Part shown: piece after piece, positions 22,399-35,163 of the stretch
Position numbering within the stretch: position 1 is the first letter of the stretch
Layout of the letters: each line of letters opens with the position of its first letter
Assembly (NCBI GenBank): GCA_027924585.1
Contig: BSBM01000904.1
Coordinates: forward strand, 20,111,001 to 20,175,000
DNA from: Larix kaempferi
Taxonomy: Eukaryota; Streptophyta; Pinopsida; Pinales; Pinaceae
DNA length: 64,000 bases
Reading direction: 5' to 3'
Translations under genes and position numbers: made by a program
The notes under the pieces: generated by a model
Told to the model about the DNA's origin: nothing
What the model saw: the letters and a program-made list of their open reading frames with translations, nothing else
Database searches by the model: none

Positions 22399-25300
22399 CA
22401 ATGTTAGAATTTCCACCCAAATGTAGTACTAGTGTGCATGAACGCACATATCTAATTCATAGCCTCGTGAAAAAATATGCGATGTTACTTATGTGCCATG
22501 TCAAGTCTCTACACCTGAGGTGATTTATCAACCTCAACCCTCTCGTCATCTTGTTGGGGAGGCATTTTCCAAACATACATGCAACTAGCATTTGCCCCTT
22601 GAGGGGCAAAAATGAACATTGGTAGGTAAAGAGGAAAGTTAGAAGGAACAAAAACATAGGCACATGCAGGGAAGGATACTGGTAGGAAAAGAGCAAAGTT
22701 TGTAACAATCTCAGATTACTAAGACATAGGCACTCAACATAGTGTGTTATGTTCATCGACACAGTGAGCCAACTACAATTGTTTTTCTCACAATCTCTGT
22801 AGTAGTAATCTCAACACTTAACTTTAGCAATTTGAAAAAATAATTCTGCAATAATATCAATGAAAACAATGATTATAATAGCTAGTATGAACTCGCAACC
22901 AAAGGAATTTTCGATGAAAGGTAATTCTTTAAGAACATGAGAAGGGTACAAGAGGAAACATGATAAAGATTAAAAGAAGAAACTATAATGGGATTATGGT
23001 ATATTTCAAATGAAGACAAAACATGGGTTAAAATGCTCTATGGAACAAAGGTTTCTCACATATTAATTTGGAAGGCATTATGCCTCTTCAATATGCAAAA
23101 CCTTGAAGGACTATAGACCCTAAATATAATTACTGCATCATATAAACATGAAACAAATGACACTGTGTCTATGTGTTTACATATATGCAAACATTTAAAT
23201 AATCCATAAATAAAAAGAAAACATAAAGCAAATTTTCAACCATACTCAAGACAAACACAAAATAAACTCCAAACTCTTGCTTGAATAATGGCATTTTTTT
23301 CAAAAAGCTCAAAATATTGATTTGCTACATGAATCCTTGATCAACCGTTTGAATCCCCTTTGCATAACCCCAATAAATAACTAAAAAACAAAACAACCAA
23401 TAGTGGTTTTCCTTGTTAAGGGTTTTCACTACAAGTGTATGTATTGTGTTCATTTGTATAATCAATTTGTTGTTTTATTTTATTATTTGTTGAATTTATT
23501 AGATATTTGTAACATATATTGGTTTAATAGTAATGTGCTTACAATTATACACCATTCAACATTATGTTTCATACAATTTGAATTTGATTATAAATTAATT
23601 TTAAGATGAACAAATGTTATGAGCGACGCTATTGCGACATCATTTGCAATCCTTTAGTCTGATTATAAATGTCACATGCCACAGGTCAAGACTACTTACA
23701 AAGCATTCACTCATAAGAGTAATACTCTAGGAAACCGGAAAACCAGCTTGAATGAACTCCACTAAATACCTATAGGTAGATTGTGTGAATCTTATGATAG
23801 GTGCAACAAGAGATATTAGAGGTTAGTTTTACAACACTTATTTCATTTTGAGTACATACTTGTGCTTGGTTTTATGAGTACATAGAGGTTGGCCTTATGC
23901 TTAATCTTCAAAGTATTATGAAGATATAATACTTTATGAAGATACACAATATTATGCAAGTCACAATCTGCATGTCAGCCTTGCCAATGTCTTTAGTGCA
24001 GTAAGTGACCATACAATGACTATATGTAGTATCCAATAAGTGGATTGCAAAGTTGGAGTGATTTTCAAAAAACTAAATGCTCTTTAAAGAATATAGGTAC
24101 AAACAGGACTGAAAAATTCAAAAATCGGATTCCCAATTTGGACAGTGCAATGTCGAATAAATAATATGCAACTACATTCAACAATGTGTGTGCCAAGCCA
24201 TTGTTGCCTGGGCATTGAAAATATGCTACCTTCAAAAAAAAATATGAAACACAATCTTTATTTTCATTCAAAAAAACATATTAAACACAATTTCTCAGCC
24301 CCAGTCCCATCAACAAAAAATAGAGAAATGCAAATTACTATTCAACATAATGGGATATTATTCTTGGAAAGATTAAGTTTTTGGCCAAGAGATTTTATTT
24401 CCAAGTAATGTTCATAACAGTGTTTATGAATAGTTTTGAGGTTCCTCTCAATTAGAAAAGAAATTGAAAATACATTATCCTTTATGCAATTTAGATGATA
24501 ATTTAAATATTCCATGAGTTACTTTTGTATGTCTTTTTTTCATACAAATTTGTTTTTATTCTATTGGAATTGTTGACTCCAAATGGAAGATAGCATAGAT
24601 CTCTATTGAATAATAATGTCATATGAAAGGAGATGTCATATGAATAATAAGTCACATTTTTTTATGTCACATTCTATTAAGGAGATGTCACATTCTTTAT
24701 GTCGTTATTATTATTATTATTATTATTATTATAAAGAATAATAAAAAAATAAGAATATAAATAATCATTATTATTAATATTATTCTTATTCTTATTCTTA
24801 TTATAATTATATTTCTATTTTTAATTATAATTTCTAATCTTCATTATAAATTATTTTCATTTATTATTTTTTGTTATTTAAATATATATTATATTTTTTT
24901 TTATAATAATAAAAATAAAAATACTAAAAATTTTCTTATTTATTATTTTCTATTAAATTTAAATTTATTTTTAATTTAAAAAAAATAAATTACAAAATTA
25001 TTATTGTAATTATAATTTATATATTTTTTAAAATTATTATTATCTTATTGTTTTTATATTTATAACTATAGTACTTACTAGTACCATAGTTCTATATCCC
25101 ACCTAATTCCCTATCCTTTAGATCCTTTCTAATATCTATTTCATCTTTCGCTATACACTTATATATTATCTTACACCACTTCATGTGCATTTCCACCTAT
25201 TATAAGGAAACATCTCTATTTCCAGTTTTTAATCAATCTGTGACATGCATCACTAATGTTCAGCATCTTCTATTTTCCAAAGGACGTCTACTAAATAATG

Positions 25301-27840
25301 ATCTCACCACTCAAGAATATTTCAATATCAATTCCTTGCTATAATTTAATAGAATTACCCATGTCATGCAAGCCACTATGGAACCTTTGAACAACTACTA
25401 CCTCTTTCCACGTGAGTAAAATGTAACTAATTTATATACTAGTGATTCTTTCAATGTCATGCAATTCTAATCCTAATCCTGTAACCAATTTCTCTAATAG
25501 TGATACCATAATGTAATAACCCCATATCACAATATAACAACCCCAATATCTGCATTATACAAATATAAATAAAATAAAATAAAGATCTAATTACAAATTA
25601 ACATTTTACAATGATTCTTTTTTATATTTAGAAAATGATTACACAATTTTAATACCTTATATATATATATATATATATACCTATACTTCATATATATATA
25701 ATAACAATATACTTCATATATATAATAACAATTGTATTTCCAAAAATACATAACAATGTTCTTATCTCCTTTTAATAAGAGAGTTATGGTGTTAAGTATG
25801 CCACTAAGCATACCATAACAAGATATCACTTCAAACATAACTTTATTTATCTCACCTTCTAACGTGTATGTATTTCATACACCCATTATAATTTTGTACT
25901 TTTTGTATCTATGCATACCATATATATATTTAACCATGTTCCCATATCCATTTCATATATACATACCATGTATATATTTAACCATGTTTCCCATATCCAT
26001 TTCATACATAGATATATCATAAGTGAAATAAAATGTGATAAAAGCATAATGATGTCTCGTGCTTATAATATAAAATAAAAAATTTCAAAATAGAATTTCA
26101 ATGTAAGACAAATTTAAAAAAAAATAAAAAATCCTCCAATGTATAAACCGTATACATAATCAATATTCTTTTGTAACAACATAATGCGCTTTCATCACAT
26201 GAATAGACTTTAGCACTTTTTAAAAGAAGAAAACAAAATGTGATAGCACGTAATAGCTAACTATTACTAAATATCCAATAATATATAAAGGATAAAGGCT
26301 GCCAACAATATTAACAGATCACACTCACGTTTTTTATATAAAGATCAACATCTCAAATTTAATAACCAAAATAAATCAAAGTGAATCATATTCTGAGAGC
26401 GTACATGGATGCTAAGCTTCTGTGCTTGTGTGGTTGGGAGCACTCAAAGTCCAACACAAAATTGAAACACAATTGGGTATTTTTTGTTTTTATACCCCGC
26501 TTCATTGTGCTTGATAAGAATATGCAACAATTAAATCATATGTGTTGGACACACCATATAAACTTTTATTTAAAATTAACATCAAGGTGTGTTATTTGCT
26601 TAGGCTCCCTAGAGCAAGTATGAACAATTAAATATATAGATCTATTTTTGAACTGTTTTAAATAATAATAAAAAAAATTATTACTAAATGACATGAACTA
26701 TGATGGTGCACTTGATTGTCATATGCACCTAGGTGGGTGCTCTTATGTTCTCGATGAACCGTTGTATTTTAAAAAAATACCATATTGGCGTGCCATGTTT
26801 TTAGATGCCTTGGTGTGTCAATCCACAGTTAAATGAACTGGTTAGTTTTTGAATTTAGAAAAACAAATCCTATATTTTATCATCAAATATCTTTGCTTAC
26901 TTTGGTGTTCCCTGAATTAAGATGCATTAGTGTGCTAGGATGCTTCTAATGCACCATTTGAGTAGTAGCAAAATAGAATATTGCTGTGACATTTATTAAG
27001 GAGTACTAGTGCATGTCATTTTCATTAAGGACGCCATCTTCTTATAGTTTTTTAGAAATAAAAACCTATATTTTATTATCGAATGTTTTAACTTGACTCC
27101 GTGCCTTGTGCATTGTAACACCCCGGTGTGTTTTTATGTTTCATATGCACCAAAGAGAGTTTGCTTTAAATTAAAATAAATTGTTTTTTAACGAATTGTG
27201 TATAACGACATTAGGTGCATGTTATTTTAGGATGCAATGATGGATTGGTAAAACTTAGAAGCACCAAACAAAACTTCCACTAAAACCTTTGGCCACCCAC
27301 GTCCACTGGAAACCTTCGATATAACTAGACAAGGGAGACATTTTTGGGGGAGGTTGTCCAAATCCTCTACTAAAAGTCGATTTCCTTGTAGTGATACTAC
27401 TACAACACAAAAATATTGGGCTACTAACAACCTCATTTCCACCAATAAAGGACATGACTTAGAATAGTGCTCTAATACCCTTACACATTCCCAATTTCAC
27501 TCCCCAACTAAGGGAAATAATTCTTATGTTTCACATATTTTAATTCACTATATTATGTTTATGATAAGTAAATTCACCATGTCTTACCATTTTTTTTATC
27601 CCCATTATGCATATAGCTAAATATTATATACAAGGATATCGTCAAGTATGGAAAAACTTTAAAAAATGATGTAGAATGTGTTTACCCTCATCATATAGAA
27701 CTGACCTAAAGATAAAAAGGTATTATTTCAATGAAAATAGAACATGGGTAAACAATTACTAATGGACCATTCACCACACACCATAGGAATTCCTACTTGA
27801 TTCCCACCATTGACTTGGGGCTATAAGGTAACATGGGATT
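22399..27840. other. AT-rich noncoding region
   Basis: No gene is supported. It holds an AT-rich block at 24690-25060 with an (ATT)n run near 24707-24732, a (TA)n run near 25655-25676, and two tandem 48-bp units at 25914-26010. The minus-strand open frame at 22457-22762 (101 codons) may be upstream sequence of the relic at 18594-20361, but I could not join them in frame. Confidence 0.45.
22591..22610. other. Palindrome TTTGCCCCT-TG-AGGGGCAAA
   Basis: A perfect 9-bp inverted repeat with a two-base centre. It could form a short hairpin. No neighbouring feature explains it. Confidence 0.6.
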
Positions 27841-27845
27841 TGGAA

Positions 27846-28238
27846 TGTTAAGATCACAAAAGATAGAGAATGATCGAATGGAACCACCAACAAACCCTAA
27901 ATCAACATGAACCATAAGCACACCATAAAGAGAAGAGAGGATGAACCCATGAATATGAGAAAGACAGGATATGTGCCATTGGAAAACGCGTCATACCCAT
28001 GGGCTAAAGAATTAATCACTACAAATTGATATGATGAGATGATACAAATGAGAGCATGAGTTGTGTGTTTATACACAACTCAAGGGAGGTGTCCTTTCAA
28101 GATTGGATTATGGACCCACGTAACAAGGGCACACATCAAAGAGGGTGAATAGGCCGACCTAGTCAAATATATAAAATATACAACAAATAGGTGTTTATCC
28201 ATAAATGACCACGTGTGAAGAGTACCATCATTCGAGCA
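27846..28238 (-). repeat. 3' LTR of the non-autonomous element
   Basis: On the plus strand it runs TGTTAAGATCAC to CATTCGAGCA. It matches 30792-31197 along its length, including AACAAACCCT and TTTATACACAACT. Confidence 0.9.
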
Positions 28239-28249
28239 CCCCCCCTAAT
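28239..28249 (-). other. Polypurine tract of the non-autonomous element
   Basis: On the minus strand it reads ATTAGGGGGGG, directly before the 3' LTR. Confidence 0.8.
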
Positions 28250-28690
28250 CTTAACACAGGACATGAAGAAGGATGATAAAGTACAGAAGGAATGAGCATA
28301 CCCATCTCGATAAAGATACATTTATAGTTCAAAATATAAAGGAGAGTACATATGAGATAGCCTAACTAGAATACAAGTGTGGATGGGTATATGAAGACAC
28401 AACCCTCGTCACATAATTATTTCTTGACGCCTAAGGAAATTCCATCACTAAAAATTTCATCATTTTGATAGTGATACTAGCATGGCCATCTGATAAGGAA
28501 GTATTGAAAAGAGGCATAAGTACACGAGAGAAAAGTGAGTGGGCAATACCCACTTTAGTGTAAAATCAACCATAACTAGAAGGAAAGAGAGTGGGTTTGC
28601 AATGACCCAAATCAATATGAAAGTGGACCCAATAATTTGAAAGAATGTTCCCCCAAAAATGCTCACCTATAAGAGAGAACTGTCATTGAT

Positions 28691-29180
28691 CTACTCATCC
28701 AATGAAGGAGGGCAAGAATACATGTTCTTGTTATAATGCATGCACCTACTAGGATAGTGGTACTACTGAACTAATTGTATGATGGAGGAGCACTGGAAGA
28801 AACACCCTATATAGAAATGGAGAATTTAGCCATTAATATGCTCAAATGATGGAAAAAAGTATAATTGTCTGTTCATCCAATGGAGGAGGACGAGAAGACA
28901 TATTCTTTCTGTACTACTCATTTATCGAGAGTGTGGTACCAGTAACTTTTCCATTTGAAGAGGTGTAATCATAACATACATATTGTATAAGAATGATGAA
29001 TGTATCCATTGGTCATCTCATATGCTAGAAACAACTCTCATCGACGTATTCAAATGAAGGAGGGCGAGAAGATATATCCCTGCCATACTATGCATCTACT
29101 AGGACAGTACTACTGAACTATCCATCTAAAGAGGTGTCAGAAAGAAATATCTTGTAAAAGAGAGGATAGAGAAGTACCCA
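28691..29180. repeat. About 175-bp tandem repeat, 2.7 units, inside the non-autonomous element
   Basis: Units start near 28691, 28869 and 29043. Each opens with a variant of TCATCCAATGAAGGAGGGCGAGAAG and continues with a variant of TACTAGGAYAGTRGTACTACTGAAC. The units are well diverged. Confidence 0.7.
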
Positions 29181-30776
29181 CCTCAAATAAAGATCTATTG
29201 TAGTTAAAGTGAGAGTGAGTGAGATTCTGCAATTCCATGCATCTAAATGAGCTTGAATATGACAAAGCATTACCAAATACATTAAGTGTGTGGGTTTACG
29301 GATACCGAACACATGTGCACTTAAAAGAGTGAAGCTCGAAAGAAAGCTTGAATATAGCACGATAGTTGGTTTATAAATACCCAACCCCTCATAAAGAGTG
29401 GTCACGGCTAAAATATAAAATATAGGTGGTCGAAACACAATATCAATATGGTCTGATAACTAGGCAAAGGTCTGATAACTAGGCAAAGGGGGTCTCTGGC
29501 GAATATCTAAAAGAAGGAGCCACTAAAGTGTTTTGCATATAGGATGTCCCACAAGTGTACATATCATAGCATGAAGGACAATGATTCACACAATCAAACT
29601 GGTCTACTGAAATAAATTGGGAATCACCCCTAGAATATTTATTAGAGTAGAGTGACATATAGCCTATGAACCTGTGAGTGGAAATTACATCAAAGGAGTT
29701 CAGAAGCATAGGAGCAAGCTTCGTGTCACCATTTTATGATATTGAATATAAAAGTATTAACCACTGGAACATGAAAGAAGGTGGCGTCGATACCAAGAGT
29801 ATCATCCTCTCAATCTAGTATAGCTCGATTTGCATAGTACACTGCCATGTGTGTAACAAAAAAGTAGTTTATCTAGTCCATACAAAAATAAGTCTTTATG
29901 AAGACCTCAAGAAAAAATGCTAAAGGGACCAAGAAGATGTTTGCAACCCTATAATAACAATGATCCGTAAAATTTCACCACCAAGCAATTCTTTGGATCA
30001 ATAGAACGAACACTACCTTAAAAAATTTGTAGCTTTTGGCTTCCAGTGTTAAACTTTTAGATACACAAAGTAGATTGGAGAGATGATAAAAATGGGCTCA
30101 CACAAAATATGCTTTTATTACGATGAATCCAAATGATATAATAGGGAGAATGCCCTTTTTTTCATTTCTAGGTAGTTGTGCTACCGTGTCACCTAACTGC
30201 GTTGTTTAATTAACTTATGTCTAACACTTTATCAGTCACTTATAATAAGCATGACTTTTACATTACATTTATTTAATTTAATTATATTGGAGTGTTATAC
30301 TCCAACTTAAAGAGAGAAAAAACATAGCGTGTTGCCTTAAAAGAGGCCACAAATATGCAAAAATTCTGATGGAATTTATTGAGAGGACCAAAAAAGTGTC
30401 AAAGAATAAGGTTGTTGGTGAAATAGAGGGTAGAACCTAAAAAATTGTGTATTGTCCCAAAATATGTTGAAAACTTTAACTTTTAGTCCTAGAAAAACCC
30501 TGAAAACAAGTTTAAAACCCCAATTTCGGACCTAAAACCAACCCATGGGCAATTTGTACAAGACACAACTACAGATTGGCTTCAAATGAGTGGCTAAAAT
30601 AAGACTCCAAGTGAAAAAACCAACATGTAAAATTACAATGAACCCTCACATGAATGTGCCATTGCAGGGAAAAACATTCCTACAGTTAATGCACACAAGA
30701 GATATAAGGCATTGATCACAAGGACAAAAATGCCAAATATAGAAAAAAAGGATGAATAAGGATGAGGAAATTCACA

Positions 30777-30791
30777 CCTGTCTTGATACCA
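30777..30791 (-). other. Primer-binding site (initiator tRNA-Met type)
   Basis: On the minus strand it reads TGGTATCAAGACAGG, abutting the end of the 5' LTR. TGGTATCA is the usual start of a plant tRNA-Met primer site. Confidence 0.85.
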
Positions 30792-31197
30792 TGTTAAGAT
30801 AACAAAAGAGAGAGAAGGATTGAATGGAGCCACCAACAAACCCTGAATTAACATGAACCACAAACTCAACATAAAGAGAAGAGAAGATGAACCTACCAAC
30901 AAGAGAAACACAATATATGGTGCCCATAGGCTAAATAATCGTGCCCATGGACTAGAAAATCAATGACTATGAATCAATATGATGAGTTGATACAAATGAG
31001 TAGTTGAGTTGTATATTTATACACAACTTCAATGAGGTGTCCCTTCAAGAAGAGACTTGTCCCATGGTTTGAGCCTACAAAATCAACACACACACACCCC
31101 AAGAGCGTGGCTAGGCCAACACACACACACAAACACACACACAGGCGGGGTACTTAGCCATAAAGTATCACATGTGAAGGTTATCATCATTCCAACA
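30792..31197 (-). repeat. 5' LTR of the non-autonomous element
   Basis: On the plus strand it runs TGTTAAGATAAC to CATTCCAACA. A (CA)n run near 31087-31145, absent from the other LTR, makes it 13 bases longer. Confidence 0.9.
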
Positions 31198-31202
31198 TGG
31201 AA

Positions 31203-31618
31203 AGGTTTGAAGGAAAAATAACTCAATAGATATTGTAGCTAGTTTACTCGTTCATCGTAGTGCAAGCCATAACAATTCTAGGACCTGATGGAAGGACAAT
31301 TTGTAATAGCTAGTTGGAAAACCTTGTTATCCTAATTGCAAGCACAAGGCACCTTTGCCAACCTGCTCATTGGAGAAAAGGATCAAATCATTTCTAGCTT
31401 ACTCAAGAGAACAAAAAATTACCATTAAACTATAATGTTATAGTGCCTCCCCCAATTCGTAAATTTTATTTTTTGAAGCGGAAAGAAAACTAACCTAAGA
31501 TAAATCTAAAAGGCTTTCCATAATCCCCACTATAATCTTAATTTAATGCTTAATCATGGCACGAGGGCTTGCATTCTCAACAACAAGCTATCCTTGATTC
31601 TCTCTGTTAGCAATATAA
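31203..31618. other. Flanking sequence; from about 31424 paralogous to 57322 onward
   Basis: No gene. ACTATAATGTTA near 31426 and the stretch CTATCCTTGATTCTCTCTG before the LINE correspond to 57324-57430. This paralogous copy lacks the LINE and shows its empty insertion site. Confidence 0.6.
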
Positions 31619-31701
31619 ACATTATGTGAAAGACGAAAAAAAGGCGAGAGGAGAATGTTGCTCCAAGAAGTACAAAGCCTTAACGGTCGCTCTGCTACAG
31701 A

Positions 31702-32570
31702 TTGAAGATATGGGGTTTTACGCTTTTTATCAGCTTGAGCTTCAACGGGATGGTGAGATCACAGGGGAGGGGCCCTTCCCCTCCTCCACTGAAAGATATC
31801 GCGCTACAACAGGTTGTTTCTCCGATTAAGATTCAGAAGGAGGGAATCGGAGGAGAGGGATGTACTCCTTTGAAGTCTAACCCTGCATCGGTGCATGGTA
31901 TAACGAGGAAGGGGTCTTGCATCTCCAAATCTCTCAGTACTCCAGCTATTTCGGTAAACCCAACATGGGTAAAGGAGCATATACAACATAAGATGGACCA
32001 TGCCTTGATTGGTAAATTTATTGGTATTTGGCCTCCGGAGAAAGCACTTACATGGTGGATTAGCTATACATGGAAACCAAAAGGTCACTTGGACCTTTAC
32101 TGGGCTCCAAAGGTTTCTTTACAGTGGTATTCTTAAATGTGGAAGACAAGGATCGGATCATTGAGGGAGGACCTTACGTCTATTACTCTGCAGGGTTATA
32201 CCTAAGAATGTGGAAGGATCATTTTAATCCCGACAAGGAGGACTTATCAATAGCTCCGGTATGGATCAGACTGTACTCTTTACCCATGGAATACTGGGAT
32301 CCTGAAATTCTGAAGGCCATCAGAGGTGCTCTGGGCCATTTTGTAAAGATCTCAGATCTAACCAAGCAAGGAAGGTATGTGTCTTATGCTCGTCTTTGTG
32401 TGTATATGAATATTTCCAAAACCCTCCCGGAGGGGATCACCCTGACTTGCGAAGACTCAGAATGGTTTCAAACCCTGGATTACGAGCACATCCCTTTTCT
32501 ATGTCGGCATTGTCATAACCATGGACATATGGCCTGAGATTGTCATCTGAACCTCTCAGCTGAGCTCCCC
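31702..32570 (+). pseudogene. LINE ORF1, DUF4283-like nucleic-acid-binding protein
   Basis: The N-terminal part is open in one frame to about 32100 (MDHALIGKFIGIWPPEKAL), then continues in another frame (GSKGFFTVVFLNVEDKDRI, then APVWIRLYSLPMEYWDPEIL and GRYVSYARLCVYMNI). These motifs are those of the DUF4283 domain in ORF1 of plant LINEs. It ends in a CCHC knuckle (CRHCHNHGHMA-stop-DC) interrupted by TGA at 32535-32537. The protein would package LINE RNA. The likely start is the internal methionine of MVRSQGRGPSP (about 31750), because the codons before it look unrelated. Confidence 0.88.
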
Positions 32571-33163
32571 AGTGACAAATATCAAGAAAACCGTGATTCT
32601 GAAGGTTTTATTAAAGTACCTAACAGTAAACAAAAGGGTAGGAAGCACAATGGCCCTAATATGAGCAAAAAAGATATTAATCTGAATAGTTTTGCTGCCC
32701 TGGATCCTGACCTGTTAGGGACCCCAACACCATTGGCGACTCTTGAAACACATCATCAAGAAGGTGGAACTATAGTTGTGGTAACATAGAGTAGTAATAT
32801 GAACAACTCTATTAAAAAAAACCCTCCTGATGTAGACCAAATGGATGAGGAACTTGACGAAATGGAACTGGGGGACCTGGATCTTGATAGCATCGAAGAG
32901 GCCTGCAAGAACAAGGAGGTTCATTCTATATCTGATAATCAACTACAACTCTTGAAGGAAGCAATCCTCAAAACGAAACTTACTCCTAGCCTAGGGATCT
33001 AACCCTTGAAACTAAAGGAGAATAAAAGGAAGTTTAAAGAAGGAGGGTCGAAACGAGGCAGGAGGTCGAACAGGGAGAGAAATGGGGAAATTGGGGTAAG
33101 ACTGGTTGACTCTGTCCAATACCCCACCATTCAGGAAGCTCTTCTTGCAGGAAGATATAGTGC
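32571..33163 (+). pseudogene. LINE ORF1 tail and spacer to ORF2
   Basis: Hydrophilic, acidic coding-like sequence (MDEELDEMELGDLDLDSIEE) at 32799-33002 follows the knuckle after several stops. This is probably the variable C-terminal tail of ORF1. Confidence 0.5.
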
Positions 33164-33963
33164 TTGATGAAAATATTATCCTGGGATATAAGAGGGACCA
33201 ACAGTCCTCAAAAAAATAAAACTCTAAAAAACAAAATCATGAAGGAAAATCCTACTGTAGTCTTTCTACAAGAAACAAAGTGTTCTGGATCTCAACTTGA
33301 AACCAATGCTAGAAGTCTATGGAAACACTGCAAGAGTATGGCGCATGATGCTACTGGTCATGCTGGAGGAGTGGCCATTCTATGGGATCTTAGGAAGGTT
33401 TCCCTTTCCAACTTCCTCTCTACTACTTTCAATCTCTCTGCCGAATTTCATTTGTTGGGCACAAATGCGAGAGGAATTGTTACAAATGTGTATGGGCCTA
33501 GTAGCTACCCTGGAAAATGAAACTTCAACACATTTTTGATTAACTTGAGGAAGACGTTTGAAGGTGCTCATTGGATCTTAGGAGGGGGCTTTAATATGAT
33601 CAGATCCCTATCTGAGAAAAAAGGAGGCAGAAGAGTCCTTACCCTTGAAAATACCATGTTTGATGAATTCATTGAGTCAAGTAACCTGATTGACGTTGAT
33701 CTAGGGAGCAATGTTTATACATGGAATAACAGAAGAGGAGGGGATCATCTGGTGGCCGCCGGGCTCGATAGAACCCTAATATCTAAAAGTATTATGATTC
33801 TAGGAGGTACTCTGACTTCTTGTCCTATTGCCTCAGCTGGTTCTGACCACTGGCCTGTTACCCTAATGTGGAGTAATATTGGGACTAAGATGACACGACC
33901 CTTTAGGTTTGAGAAATTTTGGCTAACCCACCAAGATTTTCCTGCCGAAGTAGATAACTGGTG
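33164..33963 (+). pseudogene. LINE ORF2 endonuclease domain
   Basis: An apurinic-type endonuclease that nicks the target DNA to prime reverse transcription. Motifs in order are ILSWDIRG (normally SWNIRG), FLQETK with the metal-binding glutamate, a YGP block (VYGPSSYPGK), LGGGFN (normally GDFN) and SAGSDHWPV. Thus the asparagine of the first motif is Asp and the aspartate of GDFN is Gly. A stop lies at 33518-33520 and another at 33962-33964. With these two substitutions the domain is very probably inactive. Confidence 0.9.
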
Positions 33964-35163
33964 ACATGCTATTATTCCCCCCAATGGTACTAAGATGTAC
34001 CCATTTCGACGGAAACTCAAATTACTCAAACAGAAAATCAAGATATGGAATAAATAAGTCTTTGGCAATATACTGCTGGAAAAAGCTAAGCTTGAATCTT
34101 AGATGGAACTAATCCAGGAAAATATCATGCAGATGGGGTTGACTACTGAACTGGCCGTGGAGGAAAAACTACGGGCTGACCAAATCCATCAGTGGCAGAC
34201 GCAAGAAGAACTCCTTTGGCAGCAGAAATCTCGGAACCAGTGGTTGAAGGATGGGGATAAGAATACTAAGTTCTTCCACAAATCTACTATCTAACATAGA
34301 CATGAGAACCAGATCAACAACCTTAGAACCTCCAATGGTCAGGTTGTGGAATCCCATGAAGATATGGAACAGGAATTGATCCAACATTTCAATACGGTTG
34401 TTACTGAACCACCAATGGATCGGTCTGTGGCTTGGAGGTAAATAAAAAGTGTCATTCCTAGGCTTATTACAGATGAGTAGAATGAGATGCTTACTCGCCC
34501 TATTGAATTCCAGGAAGTGGTGGTTGCTATCACCAGATAGAGGATGGAAAATCTCCTGGGTCGGATGGGTTTACAACAAACTTCTTTCACCATTTTTGGG
34601 ACTTAATTAAAACTGATGTGTGGCAGGTGGTGGAAGAATCACGGAAAATGAGGGGGGTTCTCTCAGCTCTGAACTCTACTTTTCTCACCTTGATCCCCTA
34701 AGCCCCGATGGCAGAGAAACCGGAAATGTTTCAACCGGTCGCCTTATGCAACATCATTTATAAAATTATCACAAAAGTCATGGTGAATCATCTCAAACCT
34801 CTCCTCCCTTCCCTGATATCTATGGAACAATCTTGATTTGTGGAAGGTAGACAAATTCTCGATGGCATCATATTAGCCCAAGAGGTTCTTCACTCCTTGA
34901 AGGTCACTAAAAAAGCTGGTATGATGTTAAAATTGGATTTATCTAAAGCTTATGACAAGATGAACTTGACATATATGAAATAAATTATGATCTCCTTTGG
35001 GTTCAGTGATGTTTGGATTCAATGGATAGCTAATATTACCTCCTCAGCCTTGTCCTCTATCCTGATCAATGGTCATCCTTCAACCGTCTTCAAACCTTCT
35101 AGGGGTATCCGGCAGGGAGATCCTCTCTCTCCTTTTCTCTTAGTTATTATGACTTAAGGGTTA
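33964..35163 (+). pseudogene. LINE ORF2 reverse transcriptase, N-terminal part
   Basis: The linker (ELLWQQKSRNQWLKDGDKNTKFFH) leads to the RT fingers (FQPVALCNIIYKIITK), motif A with its aspartate (LKLDLSKAYDKM) and GIRQGDPLSPFLLV. There are about a dozen stops (for example at 34288-34290 and 34441-34443). The frame is cut after the Gly-Leu codons at 35158-35163 by the LTR insertion and resumes at 38426. Confidence 0.92.

Larger units (their letters stand above)
27841..31202 (-). mobile_element. Complete non-autonomous LTR retrotransposon (LARD-like)
   Basis: Two LTRs (27846-28238 and 30792-31197) enclose 2.55 kb and are flanked by the perfect duplication TGGAA (27841-27845 and 31198-31202). 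A tRNA-Met-type primer site next to the right LTR and a polypurine tract next to the left LTR set the orientation as minus. The internal part has no recognisable gag or pol on either strand, only short open frames such as 29118-29438. Mobilisation would need proteins from another element. The first 100 bases of the two LTRs differ at about 13-15 positions by hand count, so it is old. Confidence 0.92.

Noticed and set aside
25512-26180. TGTAATAACCCC as another LTR start
   Set aside because: I found no matching CA end followed by the flanking CATAA, so no element boundary can be supported.
27115-27140. TGTAACACCCC motif as an LTR start
   Set aside because: The motif is short, and no paired end or target duplication was found.
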